From positions 62,001-126,000 of the forward strand of contig NZ_SJZI01000042.1 of the NCBI RefSeq assembly GCF_004337505.1: a DNA stretch of 64,000 nt. The letters run 5' to 3'. The position numbers and the translations under genes are program-made. Source of the DNA: Flaviaestuariibacter flavus (GTDB lineage: Bacteria > Bacteroidota > Bacteroidia > Chitinophagales > Chitinophagaceae). The stretch's first letter is position 1. Every line of letters starts with the position of its first letter. A model generated the notes under the pieces. The model saw only the letters and a list, made by a program, of their open reading frames with translations, did no database searches and was not told the origin of the DNA. Of the stretch, positions 36,091-44,520 are shown one piece after another.

Positions 36091-36131
36091 GACTGATCTT
36101 GCGTAAAACTCATGCCGGCAATGGCATTTCG

Positions 36132-36139
36132 TAACTTTC
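36132..36139 (+). promoter_or_regulatory. -7-like element (TAACTTTC) three bases before ATG
   Basis: Only CGC separates it from ATG 36143, suggesting a leaderless message. Confidence 0.4.
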
Positions 36140-36142
36140 CGC

Positions 36143-36658
36143 ATGACCTGCACCATCCGGACCGCCACGGTTGCCGACGCTGAGCTTATTGCCGATATCA
36201 GCCGGCAGACCTTTTACGACACCTTCGCGCCCGACAACGACCCGGCGGACATGCAATTGTTCCTGGAGCAGCAATTCACCCGCGGCCGCCTGCTCCTTGA
36301 GGTTGGTCGTCCGGGGCTCACATTTCTTATTGCCTCTGTCAATCGCTCTGTTGCAGGTTATGTGAAGCTGCGCGATGCCCGCCCGCCCGCCGGCGTCGGG
36401 GGCGCGGCACTGGAGATTGCGCGGCTGTATGCACTCAAAGATTTTATCGGTAAAGGAGTTGGAGCCGCGCTGATGGGCGAGAGCCTGCGTATTGCCGGCG
36501 CGCTGCAGAAAAAGTGGGTGTGGCTTGGTGTATGGGAACGCAACGCCCGGGCCATTGCCTTTTACGAGCGCTGGGGATTCGAAAAGTTCGGCGAGTGTGA
36601 TTTCCTGCTTGGCAGGGATGTGCAGCGTGACTGGCTGATGAAGCGGAGCCTGGGGTGA
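36143..36658 (+). CDS. GNAT N-acetyltransferase
   Basis: The 171-residue GNAT protein has motif A in LYALKDFIGKGVGAALMGE (acetyl-CoA loop) and the late motif WVWLGVWERNARAIAFYERW with GFEKFGE. It resembles acetyltransferases of the spermidine/amino-group type (PaiA-like), but the substrate is not certain. The start codon almost touches a -7 element. It converges with the alpha/beta hydrolase gene, with only 25 bases between stops. Confidence 0.85.
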   Translation: MTCTIRTATVADAELIADISRQTFYDTFAPDNDPADMQLFLEQQFTRGRLLLEVGRPGLTFLIASVNRSVAGYVKLRDARPPAGVGGAALEIARLYALKDFIGKGVGAALMGESLRIAGALQKKWVWLGVWERNARAIAFYERWGFEKFGECDFLLGRDVQRDWLMKRSLG

Positions 36659-36683
36659 GTAAACCGGTTAATTGGTGAGGCGT

Positions 36684-37385
36684 TCATGACCGGTTGAAAG
36701 GTAGCTGGTTGAAAAAACGCTCCAGCAGGAAGGCGAGGAGCTTGTTGTCCATCTTGTCGATCGGGTGCGGTGTTGCCGGCAGCACGCCAAGCTGTGCACC
36801 CGGGATGGCCCGCGCGGCAGCAGCGGTTTCTTCAAGGGTTACCATATTGTCGCGGTCGCCCACCAGCAGCAGCACCGGCAGCTGAAGTGCGGCGAAAGTC
36901 GTGTTGTCGAGCAGTGGCTTTTCGCCAAGCCGCTGCATCAGGCCTGCCGTGTTGTGCACTACTTCTTTCCAGTTGAGCGGCGCATGGAGCGTGCGAAGCG
37001 CTTCGGCGAATGCCGGCACTTTTTGCTCCATCACATCGGGGTTGAGCATTCGTATTTCGCGTGCGGCGCCCTCGGGTGTCCAGTGCATTTTAGTGGCCAG
37101 GGTGACGATGCCGCCGATGAGTCCGGGCTCCTGTGCCGCGCGGTGCAGGGCCGCGTACCCGCCCATGCTGTAGCCGAAAACGAGCGGCTGCTCCAGCCGC
37201 TGTTGCCGTATATAATCGCCGATGAAGCGCGAGCAGGCTTCCATCGAAAGGTCCTCGCTGGCCTGGCCCGCATGACCCGGAAAGGCGGGCGTATGAACAG
37301 CATACCGACTTGAAAAGGCACCGGCAAGCTGGTGCAGCTGGGCCGGTGCGCCGAGGGCGCCATGCAGCAGGAGGAGCGCGCGCAT
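36684..37385 (-). CDS. Alpha/beta hydrolase
   Basis: The 233-residue cytoplasmic hydrolase begins MRALLLLHGALGAPAQ, giving the oxyanion HG motif near residue 8. The nucleophile elbow is GYSMGGYAAL, the acid is probably in LLVGDRDNMV and the His in ATPHPIDKMD. The esterase or thioesterase substrate is unknown. ATG 37385 is supported by a consensus -7 element at 37407-37414 and by the position of the first beta strand. Confidence 0.85.
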   Translation of the reverse strand: MRALLLLHGALGAPAQLHQLAGAFSSRYAVHTPAFPGHAGQASEDLSMEACSRFIGDYIRQQRLEQPLVFGYSMGGYAALHRAAQEPGLIGGIVTLATKMHWTPEGAAREIRMLNPDVMEQKVPAFAEALRTLHAPLNWKEVVHNTAGLMQRLGEKPLLDNTTFAALQLPVLLLVGDRDNMVTLEETAAAARAIPGAQLGVLPATPHPIDKMDNKLLAFLLERFFNQLPFNRS

Positions 37386-37406
37386 AAGGAAGGGTTTTGG
37401 TGTGGG

Positions 37407-37414
37407 CAAAGTTA
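37407..37414 (-). promoter_or_regulatory. -7 element (TAACTTTG)
   Basis: This is an exact minus-strand consensus 21 bases before the hydrolase start. Confidence 0.5.
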
Positions 37415-37449
37415 TTGTAACGCAAGCGGTGGACATAAAACGGACGATC

Positions 37450-37737
37450 ATGAAAAAAATAGTCTTTTGCGCCTTTGCGGCGCTGGCAATGGCGGCATGC
37501 GGTAATGGTGCCCTGGACGGGAAGGCGGAGACCGATACTACAACATTGCCGGCCGACACCGGTTATATGGATGCGATCAACGATACGGCACAGCATGTGA
37601 ATACGCCCACCGGCACTTATCCCAACGATACCATCGCCCAGCATCATGTAAAAGGGGATGTGCGCTCTTCCAGCCCGACATCCACCGGCTCGCGGGGTAC
37701 CACTCCGGGAAATGACACGGTGCGTCAGAAGCAATAA
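37450..37737 (+). CDS. Small polar lipoprotein, 95 aa
   Basis: The signal MKKIVFCAFAALAMAACGNG has lipobox MAAC (Cys17). The mature part is hydrophilic and probably disordered, rich in Thr, Asp, Ser and Gly (DTTTLPADTG; SSSPTSTGSRGTTPGNDT), like many surface or periplasmic small lipoproteins of Chitinophagaceae. It is divergent from the alpha/beta hydrolase gene. No function is proposed. Confidence 0.62.
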   Translation: MKKIVFCAFAALAMAACGNGALDGKAETDTTTLPADTGYMDAINDTAQHVNTPTGTYPNDTIAQHHVKGDVRSSSPTSTGSRGTTPGNDTVRQKQ

Positions 37738-37741
37738 CGAA

Positions 37742-37822
37742 AGGCTCTGAGGTTTTAAGGTTTTGGGGTTCTATGGTTTTGGAAATCGCGAAGGCATGGC
37801 GTAGGAGGCGCTACGCCTTTTC
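37742..37822. repeat. GGTTTTNN octamers and terminator hairpin
   Basis: The octamers GAGGTTTT, AAGGTTTT, GGGGTTCT, ATGGTTTT are followed by a hairpin (GGCGTAG/CTACGCC) with a T-rich tail. It lies immediately before the YetF remnant. Confidence 0.7.
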
Positions 37823-38098
37823 TTTTCGTGCATCGCCGGCGCGGTGGCCATCCTGCTCGCCAATAAGGCGCTCGGCAAGCTGTCGCAACTGAACGCTTTC
37901 TTTGAGCGGCTCGTAAAAGGCGGCCGGAGGCGGCTCTACGGCGAGGGGCGGTTCTTCGAGTCTGAATTGCGCAACGCCTCGGTCACGGAAACCGATATCC
38001 GCGAACAGTTGCGGCTGCTGCTCAACACCGGCCAGCTCGATGAGGTGACCGGAATATTTGTAGAGAAATCCGGCAAAATAAGCTTCACCCGGAAGTGA
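37811..38098 (+). pseudogene. C-terminal remnant of a YetF/DUF421 membrane protein
   Basis: The frame after an in-frame TAG at 37802 encodes part of a transmembrane helix (IAGAVAILLANKALG), then a YetF-like C-terminal domain (RRRLYGEGRFFESELRNASV; LDEVTGIFVEKSGKISF). DUF421 proteins have about two more N-terminal membrane helices, which are absent. The break coincides with an octamer array and hairpin. The only possible start is GTG 37844. It is probably a truncated, non-functional gene, although expression of the soluble domain cannot be excluded. Confidence 0.65.
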
Positions 38099-38178
38099 CT
38101 CTTCCGTGCCCACCCGGCATGCGCGCGGTTTGAGTGCGTGGCACGGTTGTTTTAACTGCAATCGAAATTCCTGGTTAC

Positions 38179-38409
38179 ATGGTCAAGCTTTTTTGTTCGG
38201 AAGTGCAGGTAGAAGAGAACACCTTCGAGACCCTGATCTCCGTATTCAGCCGCTACGAAGGCACGTCTTTCGTCATCAATATCAAAGACCTCCGCATGGA
38301 GTCTTCCAAATCAAACGAAGAAACCCAGCGCCTGCTCGCCGAAGAACTCCAGGAAGCGATCTCGCGTTTTTATTCGAAGACACAGGCCGCGCAGTTGCGC
38401 GCGGTATGA
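38179..38409 (+). CDS. Small hypothetical protein, 76 aa
   Basis: The short cytoplasmic protein has a beta-type N-terminal half (MVKLFCSEVQVEENTFETLI; SFVINIKDLRM) and a helical acidic C-terminal half (NEETQRLLAEELQEAISRFY). The family was not recognised. ATG 38179 is the first ATG after an unlikely upstream start and gives a well-ordered protein. It is followed by heptamer repeats and a terminator. Confidence 0.55.
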   Translation: MVKLFCSEVQVEENTFETLISVFSRYEGTSFVINIKDLRMESSKSNEETQRLLAEELQEAISRFYSKTQAAQLRAV

Positions 38410-38411
38410 AC

Positions 38412-38590
38412 AGAATATCGAATTTGAAATATTGAATATCGGCGCTGTCCCCCTATCGGCGCGTTCTGCAATCTTTCGATTTGAACAATTGTTCGCACTT
38501 AATGTATCTATTCTGATAAGGCCCCGACGACACTGTCGGGGCTTTGCATTTCAATATCCGTTATCCGAAATTCGATATTCGTTATTCTTA
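38412..38590. repeat. AATATCG heptamers flanking a terminator
   Basis: Units AATATCG, AATTTGA, AATATTG, AATATCG occupy about 38415-38442. An inverted set (ATATCCG, TTATCCG, AAATTCG, ATATTCG) occupies 38553-38588. Between them lies the hairpin AAGGCCCCGAC/GTCGGGGCTTT at 38518-38544. Confidence 0.8.
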
Positions 38591-38636
38591 GTGTATTTAA
38601 GACACAGTGCATTACTTTAGCCCAAAGTCTTGCAAT

Positions 38637-39965
38637 ATGTTTTTACGTCTCTGCTCCCTGTTGCTGTGTGCGCTCACGCTCGGTGCCCAGGCACAAACCG
38701 GCCTGGTCAACGGTCATCCCGCCTGGATCAATAACGGCAATATCTATGAAGTCAATGTGCGGCAATACACGCCCGAAGGCACTTTCAAAGCCTTTGAGAA
38801 GCACCTCCCCCGGCTGAAAGCGATGGGCGTGCAAACACTCTGGTTCATGCCCATCCAGCCCATTTCGGTGAAAGACCGCAAGGGTAAGCTGGGGTCTTAT
38901 TATGCCATTGCCAACTATATCGCCATCAACCCGGAGTATGGAACCCTGGCCGACTGGAAGTCGCTGGTGAAAAAAGCGCAGGGTATGGGTTTCAAGGTGA
39001 TCATCGACTGGGTGGCCAACCATACCGGCGGCGACCATTACTGGCTGACGAAGCACCCGGATTTTTATGTAAAAGACCCGAAGACGGGCCAGCCCCTGTC
39101 GCCCTTCGACTGGACCGATACCCGCAAGCTGGATTACAAGAACCCTCGCCTGCGCGACAGCATGATCGCCGACATGAAGTACTGGGTGCGCGAAAGCGGC
39201 ATCGATGGCTTCCGTTGCGACGTGGCTTCTGAAGTGCCGAAGGATTTCTGGAGCCGGGCCATCCGCGAACTGCGAGGTATGAAGCCCGTCTTTATGCTGG
39301 CCGAAGCCAACGAGGCCTGGCTGCACGAGGCTGGCTTCGATGCTACTTACGGCTGGGACGAGTTTTCGACCATGAAGCGCGTGGCTGCCGGCGAGCGCGG
39401 TGCCCGCTCCATCGACAGCAGCCGCCTTAAAATTGCCGCCTACCCCAAGGGCGCGCTGCGGATGATCTTTACTTCCAACCACGACGAGAACAGCTGGAAC
39501 AAGGCCGACTATGCCACGATGCCCGGCGCCGTCCACGCGCCCTTCGCTGTTCTGACCTTCACACAGGAGCATACCGTGCCGCTCATCTACAGCGGCCAGG
39601 AAGAGCCGTTCCTCGACTCGCTCAGCTTCTTCTATAAAGACACGATCGGCTTCCGCAAGTACGCGCGCGCGCCTTTCTACAAGCAGCTCACCGAGCTGCG
39701 GCGCAGCAACCCGGCGATGGCCTCCGACGCGCAATTCATCAAGCTGCAAACCTCCAACGACGATGCGCTGTATGCCTTCGAGCGCCGCAAGGGCAAGAGC
39801 AAGGTGCTGGTGATCCTCAACCTGAGCGCCCGCCCGCAGCAGCTTAGCTGGAAAACGCAGCCTTCGCAGGCAAGCTGGTACAATGTGTTCGGCTATATTA
39901 CCGAGCCGGTCGACAAGGGCTTCAACATCGAGCCCTGGGGCTATGCGGTGTATGAGGTGAAGTAG
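38637..39965 (+). CDS. Secreted GH13 alpha-amylase family enzyme
   Basis: The 442-residue protein has signal peptide MFLRLCSLLLCALTLGAQAQ and a GH13 (beta/alpha)8 barrel. The conserved regions are present: DWVANHTG (region I), GFRCDVASEVP with the nucleophile Asp (II), LAEANEAW with the general acid Glu (III), and FTSNHDENSW with the third Asp (IV). A C-terminal beta domain (KVLVILNLSARPQ) completes it. It acts on alpha-glucans in the periplasm or outside. The compact size fits small Bacteroidetes amylases. No SusCD transport pair is nearby, so it is not a typical polysaccharide-utilisation locus. Confidence 0.92.
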   Translation: MFLRLCSLLLCALTLGAQAQTGLVNGHPAWINNGNIYEVNVRQYTPEGTFKAFEKHLPRLKAMGVQTLWFMPIQPISVKDRKGKLGSYYAIANYIAINPEYGTLADWKSLVKKAQGMGFKVIIDWVANHTGGDHYWLTKHPDFYVKDPKTGQPLSPFDWTDTRKLDYKNPRLRDSMIADMKYWVRESGIDGFRCDVASEVPKDFWSRAIRELRGMKPVFMLAEANEAWLHEAGFDATYGWDEFSTMKRVAAGERGARSIDSSRLKIAAYPKGALRMIFTSNHDENSWNKADYATMPGAVHAPFAVLTFTQEHTVPLIYSGQEEPFLDSLSFFYKDTIGFRKYARAPFYKQLTELRRSNPAMASDAQFIKLQTSNDDALYAFERRKGKSKVLVILNLSARPQQLSWKTQPSQASWYNVFGYITEPVDKGFNIEPWGYAVYEVK

Positions 39966-39988
39966 TCGTGAATCGTCAAACGTGAAAC
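39966..39988. repeat. CGTGAAN heptamer array
   Basis: Units CGTGAAT, CGTCAAA, CGTGAAA directly follow the amylase stop. Confidence 0.6.
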
Positions 39989-40036
39989 CGCAATGACGGG
40001 CTACGCCCGTCGCTACGCACGATATCGGCAGCTTCG

Positions 40037-40044
40037 TACCTTTT
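40037..40044 (+). promoter_or_regulatory. -7-like element (TACCTTTT) four bases before ATG
   Basis: CACC alone separates it from ATG 40049. It differs from the consensus at the last base. Confidence 0.35.
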
Positions 40045-40048
40045 CACC

Positions 40049-41422
40049 ATGGAATGGCAACAGCAGTTGACAAACATGCGTGCGCATGCCGAAAGCGGCG
40101 CGTTGAAATCCTATGAAGGACGTCGCGATGCGCTGGAGCGGCTGCGCCGCTCGGTGCTCCGCCACGAGTCGCTGATCAACGAGGCCCTGATGGCCGACCT
40201 CGGCAAGAGCGTGGAGGAAACCTGGGTGACGGAAACCGGCTTCCTGCTTTCTGAGTTGCGGCATACGCTGAAGCATCTCAAAGGCTGGATGAAGCCGGAG
40301 CGCGTGAAGACCAACCTGCTCAACCAGCCCTCGAAGAGCCGCATCTACAAAGAGCCGCTGGGTGTGGTGCTGATCATCGGTCCCTGGAACTACCCGCTGC
40401 AGCTGCTGCTGGCCCCGCTGGTGGGCGCGCTGGCCGCGGGCAACTGCGCCGTGCTGAAGCCGAGCGAGCTGGCGCCGCGCACCTCCGATGCCGTGCGGCG
40501 CATCGTGGAAGATGCGTTCCGGCCGGAAGAAGTGCTGGTGCTGGAAGGCGAAGGCGCCGGGCTGCTCCCGCCGCTGATGCGCGGCTTTCGCTTCGATCAT
40601 GTGTTTTATACCGGCAGCACCGCGGTGGGGCAAAAGATCTATGCGATGGCAGCCGAACAACTGGTGCCGGTGACGCTCGAGCTCGGTGGAAAAAGTCCCT
40701 GTGTGATCGAAGCCGATGCCGACCTGCGGGTGGCCGCCCGCCGTATTGCGGTGACCAAGTTTTCCAACGCAGGACAAATGTGCGTGGCGCCCGATTATGT
40801 GCTGGTGCACGAGTCGGTGAAAGCCCCCTTCCTGGAAAAGCTGAAAGAAACCATTCTGCAATTCTTTACCAATGACCCGGCACGCAGCGGGCATTACGGC
40901 AAGATCGTCAATGCGCGTGCCTTCGCGCGGCTGAAAGGCTACCTCGACGAAGGCAGCATACTCTTCGGCGGGCGGCATGATGCGGCGCAGCATTATATCG
41001 AGCCCACGCTGGTGGAAGTGCCCGACATCGATGCCGCGATCATGGGTGAAGAGATCTTCGGACCACTGCTTCCCATACTTACCTGGAGCAACTTCGAAGA
41101 GGCCCGCGCTATCATCCGCAGGAATGCCGACCCACTCGCCTTTTATGTTTTCACGCAGAGCGTCGAAAAAGAACGCCGCTGGATCGAAGCCGTGCCCTTC
41201 GGCGGCGGCTGTGTCAACAATGCCTCCTGGCACCTCACCAATCCCAACCTGCCTTTTGGCGGGCGCGGCAACAGCGGCATCGGCGCTTACCATGGCAAGG
41301 CTTCTTTCGACACGTTTACGCATCATAAATCAGTGATGAAAACGCCTACCTGGTTCGACCCTGATTTCAAGTACCCGCCGTTCAGGGGGAAGCTGGGGTT
41401 GTTTAAGAAAGTGATCCGGTAA
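40049..41422 (+). CDS. Aldehyde dehydrogenase (class 3-like)
   Basis: This 457-residue NAD(P)-dependent enzyme oxidises aldehydes to acids. Key parts are GPWNYPLQLLL, the cofactor loop FYTGSTAVGQK, the general base Glu in LELGGKSPCV and the catalytic Cys in NAGQMCVAPD. The short N-terminus and C-terminal HHKSVM/YPPF region are typical of class 3 or fatty/medium-chain aldehyde dehydrogenases, often membrane-associated. It appears monocistronic. Confidence 0.93.
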   Translation: MEWQQQLTNMRAHAESGALKSYEGRRDALERLRRSVLRHESLINEALMADLGKSVEETWVTETGFLLSELRHTLKHLKGWMKPERVKTNLLNQPSKSRIYKEPLGVVLIIGPWNYPLQLLLAPLVGALAAGNCAVLKPSELAPRTSDAVRRIVEDAFRPEEVLVLEGEGAGLLPPLMRGFRFDHVFYTGSTAVGQKIYAMAAEQLVPVTLELGGKSPCVIEADADLRVAARRIAVTKFSNAGQMCVAPDYVLVHESVKAPFLEKLKETILQFFTNDPARSGHYGKIVNARAFARLKGYLDEGSILFGGRHDAAQHYIEPTLVEVPDIDAAIMGEEIFGPLLPILTWSNFEEARAIIRRNADPLAFYVFTQSVEKERRWIEAVPFGGGCVNNASWHLTNPNLPFGGRGNSGIGAYHGKASFDTFTHHKSVMKTPTWFDPDFKYPPFRGKLGLFKKVIR

Positions 41423-41423
41423 T

Positions 41424-41500
41424 AGATGGCAGATGTCAGATGTTTGATGTCAGATGTGCGATTGTTCTTGCGCCATTCCCGATTGCCGTTTCCCGACCTG
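41424..41500. repeat. GATGTCA and GATTNCC heptamer arrays
   Basis: Units GATGGCA, GATGTCA, GATGTTT, GATGTCA, GATGTGC run at 41427-41463. A second set (CATTCCC, GATTGCC, GTTTCCC) lies at 41473-41496. Both have period 7. Confidence 0.8.
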
Positions 41501-41508
41501 CCTGCACC

Positions 41509-41516
41509 TAATTTTG
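41509..41516 (+). promoter_or_regulatory. -7 element (TAATTTTG) four bases before ATG
   Basis: This is an exact consensus. Only CCCC separates it from ATG 41521, predicting a leaderless transcript. Confidence 0.5.
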
Positions 41517-41520
41517 CCCC

Positions 41521-42117
41521 ATGATGACCTTTCGCCAGCGCCTGTTGCGCCTATTGTATCCTGCTTACATTAAGCTGGGCCGCTTTTTCGGACGCCACCG
41601 CACTGTTCTCAGCAATAGCGGCCGCGTGCCGCCCGCTGTACCGATTTATGCGCAGAAGGTGAAGCTTGCCAACGGGCAGGAGCTGCCGCTGGAGCGCTTT
41701 CGCGGGCGAAAGCTTTTGTTGGTGAATACGGCTTCGGACTGTATTTATACGGCCCAGTACCAGGAGCTGCAGGAGCTGATGGCGCATTACGGCGACGGCC
41801 TTGTGGTCATCGCATTTCCATCAAACGATTTCAAGGAGCAGGAGCGTGGCGGCGACGCGGAGATCAGCAACTTCTGCCAGATGAATTACGGCGTCACCTT
41901 CCCGGTAGCGCACAAGGCGTCGGTACGCAATGGCGCCGGCCAGCAGGAAGTGTTCCGCTGGCTCACCGATAAAAGCCAGAACGGCTGGAACACGAAGCCG
42001 CCCTCCTGGAATTTTTCCAAGTACCTCGTGAATGAACAGGGCGTGCTGACGCATTATTTTGATCCCGCTATCTCTCCCAAACACCCGGAGCTGCTGCGGG
42101 CTATTCACCACGGGTGA
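41521..42117 (+). CDS. Glutathione peroxidase family thiol peroxidase
   Basis: The 198-residue thioredoxin-fold peroxidase has the active-site Cys in NTASDCIYTAQYQELQEL, the Asn/Asp loop PSNDF in place of the more usual Gln-containing motif, and the tetrad WNF in SWNFSKYLV. It reduces peroxides, probably with thioredoxin as donor. The N-terminal 45 residues are basic and partly hydrophobic (LLYPAYIKLGRFFGR), an extension beyond the catalytic domain that might tether it to membrane. Two adjacent ATG codons occur, and the first is used here. Confidence 0.87.
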   Translation: MMTFRQRLLRLLYPAYIKLGRFFGRHRTVLSNSGRVPPAVPIYAQKVKLANGQELPLERFRGRKLLLVNTASDCIYTAQYQELQELMAHYGDGLVVIAFPSNDFKEQERGGDAEISNFCQMNYGVTFPVAHKASVRNGAGQQEVFRWLTDKSQNGWNTKPPSWNFSKYLVNEQGVLTHYFDPAISPKHPELLRAIHHG

Positions 42118-42183
42118 AATCTCAGATCTCCGATCGCAATTGATGAAACAGATCCTCGATCTGACATCTGACATCTGCCATCG
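42117..42183. repeat. GATNNNN heptamers, inverted pair
   Basis: Units at 42119-42136 (CAGATCTCCGATC) face an inverted array at 42154-42182 (GATCTGACATCTGACATCTG) between two convergent stops. A weak hairpin could form. Confidence 0.7.
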
Positions 42184-43575
42184 TTACTGGCGCTCATAAG
42201 CGCCAAGGTCGGGCAGCGTGCCGACACTGCGGGGCTTGCCATCGAGGTCGATGAGGAGCGGCGTGGTGCTGCCTTTGTCGATGGCGGGGGAGCCTTCGGC
42301 AAGCCGGAAATTGTAGATGCGCGCGCCGTTGTCGACGGAGTCGAACAGGGGTTCCTGGTTGTTGATGGCGCCGGTGACAGTGGCGGGCGAAGGTGTGTTG
42401 CGCACGCGCCAGAGCACCTTGTCGAATACCGCGTTGAAGGTGGCGCCCTGCTTTGCCAGTTCCACCTCGTTATTCACGAAGCCGTTGGCTTCTCCCCAGA
42501 AGATGCAGTTGCGGAAGATGCCGTTGAAAGGCGCCGTGCGGCCAAGCCCGTCGAAGTCGGTGGCAACAAGCACGGGTTGCTTATGCACGTTAAAGCTGTT
42601 GCTGTAAGATACCGATGTGCAGTGTGTGAACCGGTAGTCGCCTCCGCCGGTCAGCTGGATATTGCTGCCTGAATTACTTACAAGAAGATTGTCGGCGATG
42701 ACGGAGCTGTTGCTCGCCAGCAGGCCCGCGTCGTAGGCGTTGTCGATGATGCACTGCCGGAGTGTGAGCTGCGTGGCCGGCGCGGGGCCGCTGATGGCGA
42801 CGCCCTGGAAGGCGTTGCGGATAACGGCGTAGGTGAGCTCGTTGTTACGGCTTGCGCCGGAGAAAAAGATCCCCGGCCAGGAGGCGGGAAAGTCGCGGTA
42901 GGGCAGGTCGAGGCGGTCGCCGGTGAACAGTACGCGGGTGCTGTCGTAGCGGTCGCCGGTTACTTCGAGGCGGCCATGCACGATCATGGGCGCATCGCCG
43001 TGGAAATACACGCGGGTGCCTTCGGTGATGCGGAGCGTTGCTGCCGTATCAACGGTGACGCTGCCGAGGATCACGTAGGGCAGGGTATTGTCCCAGGTGG
43101 TATTGCCCTGCACATGGCTGTTGCGCAAAAAGCGTGCATTCTGGCCGTAGGCATCGAGCTGCACGTAGCTGCGGTTGCCATTCCAGTTGATCTCGATGGA
43201 GTCCTGCACGATGAAGGGAAGGTTGCTGCCGTTGGGTTGGATGGTGACGGTAACGAAGACATAGAGCGAGTCGTTACCCGCGAGCTCGAGGTCGCGCACC
43301 TCGGGGCCGGGGATGCCGTCGACATTGATGCGGAAGGGCGAGGCCGCGCCGCCGGCGAGGCGGACCGAAGAAATACGGACGCCCGCGCTTTCATCGTTGA
43401 AGATCTTGATGACACCCGATGTGGATCCGGCACTTGTAAAGACCGTATCGAAGTGCAGCGTGTCCACGTTCGTACGCAGCGGTGCTGCGGCGCTGTTGGT
43501 GAAGCGGTCCTTACGACAGGCAATCAGCGATCCGATAAGCAGCAGGCACAATACCAGGTAGTGCGCGGGTTTCAT
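42184..43575 (-). CDS. Right-handed beta-helix lipoprotein
   Basis: The 463-residue lipoprotein begins MKPAHYLVLCLLLIGSLIAC with lipidation at Cys20. The N-terminal third is an Ig-like domain (TLHFDTVFTSAGSTSGVIKI). The middle is a parallel beta-helix with repeated short turns (LTYAVIRNAFQGVAISG; LRQCIIDNAYDAGLLASN). The C-terminal choice-of-anchor tail has GSPAIDKGS and PDLGAYE. It is probably cell-surface and carbohydrate- or adhesin-related, with no catalytic residues recognised. ATG 43575 starts the signal peptide. Confidence 0.8.
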   Translation of the reverse strand: MKPAHYLVLCLLLIGSLIACRKDRFTNSAAAPLRTNVDTLHFDTVFTSAGSTSGVIKIFNDESAGVRISSVRLAGGAASPFRINVDGIPGPEVRDLELAGNDSLYVFVTVTIQPNGSNLPFIVQDSIEINWNGNRSYVQLDAYGQNARFLRNSHVQGNTTWDNTLPYVILGSVTVDTAATLRITEGTRVYFHGDAPMIVHGRLEVTGDRYDSTRVLFTGDRLDLPYRDFPASWPGIFFSGASRNNELTYAVIRNAFQGVAISGPAPATQLTLRQCIIDNAYDAGLLASNSSVIADNLLVSNSGSNIQLTGGGDYRFTHCTSVSYSNSFNVHKQPVLVATDFDGLGRTAPFNGIFRNCIFWGEANGFVNNEVELAKQGATFNAVFDKVLWRVRNTPSPATVTGAINNQEPLFDSVDNGARIYNFRLAEGSPAIDKGSTTPLLIDLDGKPRSVGTLPDLGAYERQ

Positions 43576-43590
43576 GAGGGGAAGATAAAG

Positions 43591-43626
43591 AATGCGGTAA
43601 TGTGGTAATGCGGTAATGTGATAATG
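43591..43626. repeat. GGTAATGY octamer array
   Basis: Four consecutive octamers (GGTAATGT, GGTAATGC, GGTAATGT, GATAATGG), the same family as at 6421-6548. Confidence 0.8.
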
Positions 43627-43642
43627 GGGCATCAATTCTGAT

Positions 43643-43775
43643 CGTCATTGCGAGGGACGGAACGAAGTGGAGGACCGAAGCAATCCCTACAGCTATGGCA
43701 TTGCTCTATGCCGAAGCAAGGGAGTTGTCCCATAGATGGGAAGGTTGCTTCGTCGCTACGCTCCTCGCAATGACG
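43643..43775. repeat. 133-bp MITE-like element, divergent copy
   Basis: It begins CGTCATTGCGAGGGACGG and ends CTCGCAATGACG, sharing the outer ends of the other three copies but with a different interior and an extra partial end at 43785-43803. Confidence 0.75.
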
Positions 43776-43815
43776 GCGTTGAAGGGCCTCCTCGCAATGA
43801 CGGCCGCAACGGTGC

Positions 43816-44520
43816 TTATCCCGCCGCAATGCAAAGGGTGGCAATACTCAAGCTCACGCCTGGTACTGCCAGCAGGGCACGGCCGCAGGCTTCGAGGGTG
43901 GCGCCGGTGGTTACGACGTCGTCGATGAGGAGGAGGTGCTTGCCGCGCAGGCGGTCGGGGTCAGAAACGAGGAAGCGGCCCTCCATATTCTGCCAGCGTT
44001 CGATGCGGCTTTTGCGGGTCTGGGTGTCGGTGGCGCTGGCGCGCTGCACGGCGTCGGACCACACGGGGCGGCCCCAGGCGGTCTCTATGCCCTGGCAGAG
44101 CGCGGTGGCCTGGTTGAAGCCGCGGGCGCGCTCACGCGAGGGATGGAGCGGCAAGGGCACCAGGGCGTCTACCGGTGCGAAGCGGCCGGCCGCGGCGAGG
44201 CGGGCGCCCATGATGCCGCCAAGGTAGCGGGCAAGGTCCTGGGCGCCGTCGTACTTGATGCGGTGCATCAGCGACTGGATCATCGACTCCTTGGTGAAGT
44301 AGAATTGGGCCGTTGCCTCCAGCAGCGGCAGGCGGCCCCAGAAGAGGCGGTCAACGGGATTGACGCGGTGGCGCTCGAAGCCCGTGTGGGGCAGGAGGGC
44401 CTGGCAGCGGAGGCAGAGCCACTGGCTGGCGGCGAGGCTGTCGTTGCCGCAGCCGGCGCAGTGGTGGGGATAGGCCAGGTGCAGTAGGGCATCCGAAACG
44501 TCTTTCAGGAAGCGGAGCAT
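43816..44520 (-). CDS. comF: ComF family phosphoribosyltransferase-like protein
   Basis: The 234-residue protein has an N-terminal zinc ribbon (CAGCGN and CLRCQ, residues about 21-40) and a C-terminal phosphoribosyltransferase domain with the PRPP loop LLLIDDVVTTGAT. ComF proteins take part in DNA uptake and recombination-linked processing. comEC lies at 61.2 kb and radA at 55.6 kb in this window, so several uptake or recombination genes are present though not adjacent. The RxxNQA-type segment RGFNQATALCQ is conserved. Confidence 0.9.
   Translation of the reverse strand: MLRFLKDVSDALLHLAYPHHCAGCGNDSLAASQWLCLRCQALLPHTGFERHRVNPVDRLFWGRLPLLEATAQFYFTKESMIQSLMHRIKYDGAQDLARYLGGIMGARLAAAGRFAPVDALVPLPLHPSRERARGFNQATALCQGIETAWGRPVWSDAVQRASATDTQTRKSRIERWQNMEGRFLVSDPDRLRGKHLLLIDDVVTTGATLEACGRALLAVPGVSLSIATLCIAAG

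Noticed and set aside
36684..37559. Longer alpha/beta hydrolase with about 58 extra N-terminal residues
   Set aside because: The extra part runs through the promoter and the divergent lipoprotein gene. ATG 37385 gives the normal first strand.
37844..38098. Independent 84-residue gene
   Set aside because: It matches only the C-terminal domain of DUF421 proteins and starts with GTG inside a former transmembrane helix.
38637..39965. Polysaccharide utilisation locus around the amylase
   Set aside because: No SusC/SusD-like genes or regulators are adjacent.
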